DNA from: Microcaldota archaeon
GTDB lineage: Archaea; Micrarchaeota; Micrarchaeia; Micrarchaeales; CABMGC01
NCBI GenBank assembly: GCA_021851985.1
Contig: JAJZOS010000036.1
Coordinates: forward strand, 1 to 7,668
DNA length: 7,668 nt
Reading direction: 5' to 3'
Both the position numbers and the translations under genes were made by a program. The notes under the pieces were generated by a model, which had not been told where the DNA came from, searched no databases, and saw only the letters and a list, made by a program, of their open reading frames with translations. Below, piece by piece: positions 6,741 to 7,668 of the stretch. Position 1 is the first letter of the stretch, and each line of letters starts with the position of its first letter.

Positions 6741-6856
6741 AGGTTCGTGATACTCAGAACCTCTATGCTTTTTGGAAGCATGTGATGTAAATGAAAAGTT
6801 TGATGCTGCAAATATTGAGGCCATTCTCATTCCCAAAGGGCAGCTGCAGCATCAGA
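6741..6856 (+). ncRNA. Candidate structured RNA / 5' leader with three hairpins
   Basis: Three hairpins follow one another from the predicted initiation point. H1 pairs AGGTTC (6741-6746) with GAACCT (6757-6762), 10-nt loop. H2 pairs ATGCTT (6765-6770) with AAGCAT (6776-6781), loop TTTGG. H3 pairs TGATGCTGCA (6801-6810) with TGCAGCATCA (6845-6854), a perfect 10 bp that extends by a wobble and one more pair to 6799-6856. The 34-nt interior of H3 has further short pairings (TGAG/CTCA and CCC/GGG). I recognise no known class: it is not a tRNA, and the C/D, H/ACA, SRP and RNase P signatures are missing or too weak. It may be a free RNA or the sensory part of the leader of the regulator gene downstream. 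A 37-codon frame (6791-6904) overlaps it. Confidence 0.35.
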
Positions 6857-6861
6857 AATAA

Positions 6862-6946
6862 CAAGTGGACAATCAATACATCATATGTCCATTTGGCCGC
6901 ATAAATCAGTTATTTTTTAAATAGGTGGTTTGTGTGCGCCAAATGG
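6862..6946 (+). promoter_or_regulatory. Mutually exclusive hairpins over the regulator start codon
   Basis: H4 pairs CAAGTGGACA (6862-6871) with TGTCCATTTG (6886-6895): 10 bp with one wobble, 14-nt loop. H5 pairs CCATTTGGC-C-GCA (6889-6901) with TGCGCCAAATGG (6935-6946): 12 bp with one bulged C, 33-nt loop. Bases 6889-6895 are needed by both. H5 buries the ATG at 6943 and abuts the GTG at 6934, while H4 frees them. At the DNA level the same repeat gives two CCANNTGG palindromes (6889-6896 and 6939-6946) 50 bp apart around a TATA box, which could instead be operators. Confidence 0.45.
6916..6928 (+). promoter_or_regulatory. Second TATA box and SD before the regulator gene
   Basis: TTTAAATA (6916-6923) repeats the sequence of the promoter at 6711. 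Its centre is about 24 bp before the ATG at 6943, near the spacing for a leaderless transcript. AGGTGG (6923-6928) overlaps it and would serve as an SD, 5 nt before the GTG at 6934, on a longer transcript. The two readings imply different starts. Confidence 0.45.
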
Positions 6947-7332
6947 TTGTTAGTAGAGATGATACTAAATTTTCGAAACTTACCCTGCGAGAGCAGCTTG
7001 TGATCATCGAGATAGGATTCGACAAGATAGATTCTGCTTCAAGTTTCGTTGAATACATAAGCGAGAGCTATGGCTTCTCTAAAAGCTCGGTATGGTACAA
7101 TCTTAACAGGCTCAAGGAGAAGGGCCTGCTGGACTTTGCAACTAGGGAGGAGATAGGCAAGGCCCTTGGATTGACAGCCGCAGGGACTTCAGGATTCTTA
7201 ATGCTAGAGAAATCTCAGAAGGAGATAGTGGAACGGTTCGGCGCAGTTGGCATGCGTGAAGAGAAGGAGTATAGGTACGCTTCGAGCAAATACGGGCTGC
7301 GCGGCGAACATGAAATGCTTTTCAGTATATGA
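6934..7332 (+). CDS. Winged helix-turn-helix transcriptional regulator (MarR/PadR-like)
   Basis: A small DNA-binding regulator, 132 residues from the GTG at 6934. The first helix pair is LTLREQLVIIEIGFDKI (16-32). The HTH follows, with SSFVEYISESYGFSKSSVWYNLNRLKEKGLLDF (36-68): helix 2, a turn at YGFS, recognition helix about 49-62, then the wing. The phrase LKEKGLL followed by ALGLTAAG (77-84) matches the usual MarR/PadR-type order of recognition helix, wing and following helix. The C-terminal 45 residues are charged and probably dimerise. I chose GTG 6934 for its AGGTGG SD at 5 nt; ATG 6943 (129 residues) is equally possible if the transcript is leaderless, and GTG 6925 is less likely because it lies inside the SD. 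The structured or palindromic DNA just upstream suggests autoregulation or RNA-level control. Ligand and targets are unknown. Confidence 0.78.
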   Translation: MRQMVVSRDDTKFSKLTLREQLVIIEIGFDKIDSASSFVEYISESYGFSKSSVWYNLNRLKEKGLLDFATREEIGKALGLTAAGTSGFLMLEKSQKEIVERFGAVGMREEKEYRYASSKYGLRGEHEMLFSI

Positions 7333-7344
7333 GCCTTGGGTGGG

Positions 7345-7385
7345 ATGACGGGGTTGGCCGATGCGCCAACCCCTCATGTTTTTTT
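7345..7385 (+). terminator. Strong hairpin plus T7 terminator of the regulator gene
   Basis: GGGGTTGGC (7350-7358) pairs with GCCAACCCC (7365-7373) around a 6-nt loop. Outside a bulged C (7349), ATGA (7345-7348) pairs with TCAT (7374-7377), giving 13 bp. A run of seven T (7379-7385) follows. It looks like a bacterial-style intrinsic terminator. The T-tract overlaps the stop codon of the convergent alkyltransferase gene (7384-7386). Confidence 0.65.
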
Positions 7386-7668
7386 ACTTTAGATGTCTGC
7401 TTTTCAGTGCGCCTTCGCTCATCAGAAGACGTCTCTTTCGGGCTTCTCCTCCGCAAGAGTACATGCCCAATCTTCCATCGCTCCTTATTACTCTATGACA
7501 GGGTATCGATATGGGAAAGGGGTTCTTTTTTAGTGCTGTGCCGACTGCCCTATATGCATTGGGCCTGCCGCATGCAGATGCAATCTGCTTGTAGGTTGCG
7601 GTTCGGCCGACTGGTATTTTAGACGCCTCCATAAGCACGCGCTTCTGGAATGGCGTAAGCTTTGACCT
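7384..7668 (-). CDS. ogt: Methylated-DNA--protein-cysteine methyltransferase (Ogt/MGMT C-terminal domain), 5' end outside window
   Basis: A suicide DNA-repair enzyme that takes the alkyl group from O6-alkylguanine onto its own cysteine. 94 residues plus the stop are visible and the frame runs off the right edge. The GTG at 7638 is internal, because the residues upstream (SKLTPFQKRVLMEASKIPVGRTATY) form the normal start of the DNA-binding domain. The HTH helix with the arginine finger is ACGRPNAYRAVGTALKKNP. The active site IPCHRVIRSDG has its cysteine codon at 7498-7500. The tail GGEARKRRLLMSEG is the usual C-terminal motif. Two glycines of the common GGYxGG stretch are replaced (GMYSCGG), adding a second cysteine four residues before the RKRRLL run. 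It converges on the regulator gene and shares its terminator region. The missing part is any N-terminal domain. Confidence 0.93.
   Translation of the reverse strand, partial: RSKLTPFQKRVLMEASKIPVGRTATYKQIASACGRPNAYRAVGTALKKNPFPISIPCHRVIRSDGRLGMYSCGGEARKRRLLMSEGALKSRHLK

Noticed and set aside
6694..6750. 18-codon frame with GAGGG 4 nt upstream
   Set aside because: It runs through the TATA box and predicted start site at 6711-6740, so it would not be on the leader transcript; short and hydrophobic with no support.
6741..6856. tRNA, C/D-box or H/ACA guide RNA in the gap before the regulator
   Set aside because: There is no cloverleaf or CCA-type acceptor stem. The C-box-like GTGATGT has no proper CTGA D/D' partners at guide spacing. 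The H3 stem is followed by an ACA only 7-9 nt later and lacks a visible k-turn or pocket.
1..7668. CRISPR array, insertion sequence, integrase or attachment sites
   Set aside because: No spaced direct repeats of CRISPR length, no transposase or integrase frame and no terminal inverted repeats were seen.

Overview
The window comes from an archaeon. The deciding marker is a complete pelota (aPelota/Dom34-like) ribosome-rescue gene, a family found in archaea and eukaryotes but not bacteria. Supporting signs are TATA/BRE-like elements upstream of several genes, a mix of Shine-Dalgarno (SD) and short-leader starts, GTG/TTG starts, and heavy use of ATA (Ile) and AGG/AGA (Arg) codons. I cannot place it to phylum; a small-genome (DPANN-like) archaeon would fit, but that is only an impression.

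Left part (1-2179, + strand): the 3' part of a major facilitator superfamily transporter, cut by the window start, overlaps by 4 bp an alpha/beta hydrolase gene. The two are probably one operon. Converging on them is a two-gene minus-strand operon (2193-4045): a DedA/VTT-family membrane protein followed by a GT-B glycosyltransferase, also overlapping by 4 bp. This suggests envelope lipid or glycan work.

Middle part: pelota is divergently transcribed from dedA across a 114-bp promoter region. It converges on a Nudix hydrolase (minus), with two adjoining hairpins in the 42-bp gap. An AT-rich spacer of about 200 bp (5748-5944) holds divergent promoter-like elements. It is followed by an unrecognised 232-residue soluble, helical, Asn-rich protein that is visibly AT-richer than its neighbours.

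Right part: the 290-bp gap 6644-6933 before a winged-helix regulator is the most unusual stretch. It has its own good TATA box (6711-6718). Directly where transcription should begin there are three successive hairpins (6741-6856). Then come two further hairpins (6862-6895 and 6889-6946) that share the same seven bases and so cannot form together; the second contains the ATG at 6943 of the regulator. This looks like a switchable RNA leader or, alternatively, a pair of palindromic operators flanking a second TATA box. The regulator ends at a strong hairpin plus T-tract terminator. Converging on it from the right edge is a 5'-truncated O6-alkylguanine-DNA alkyltransferase gene.
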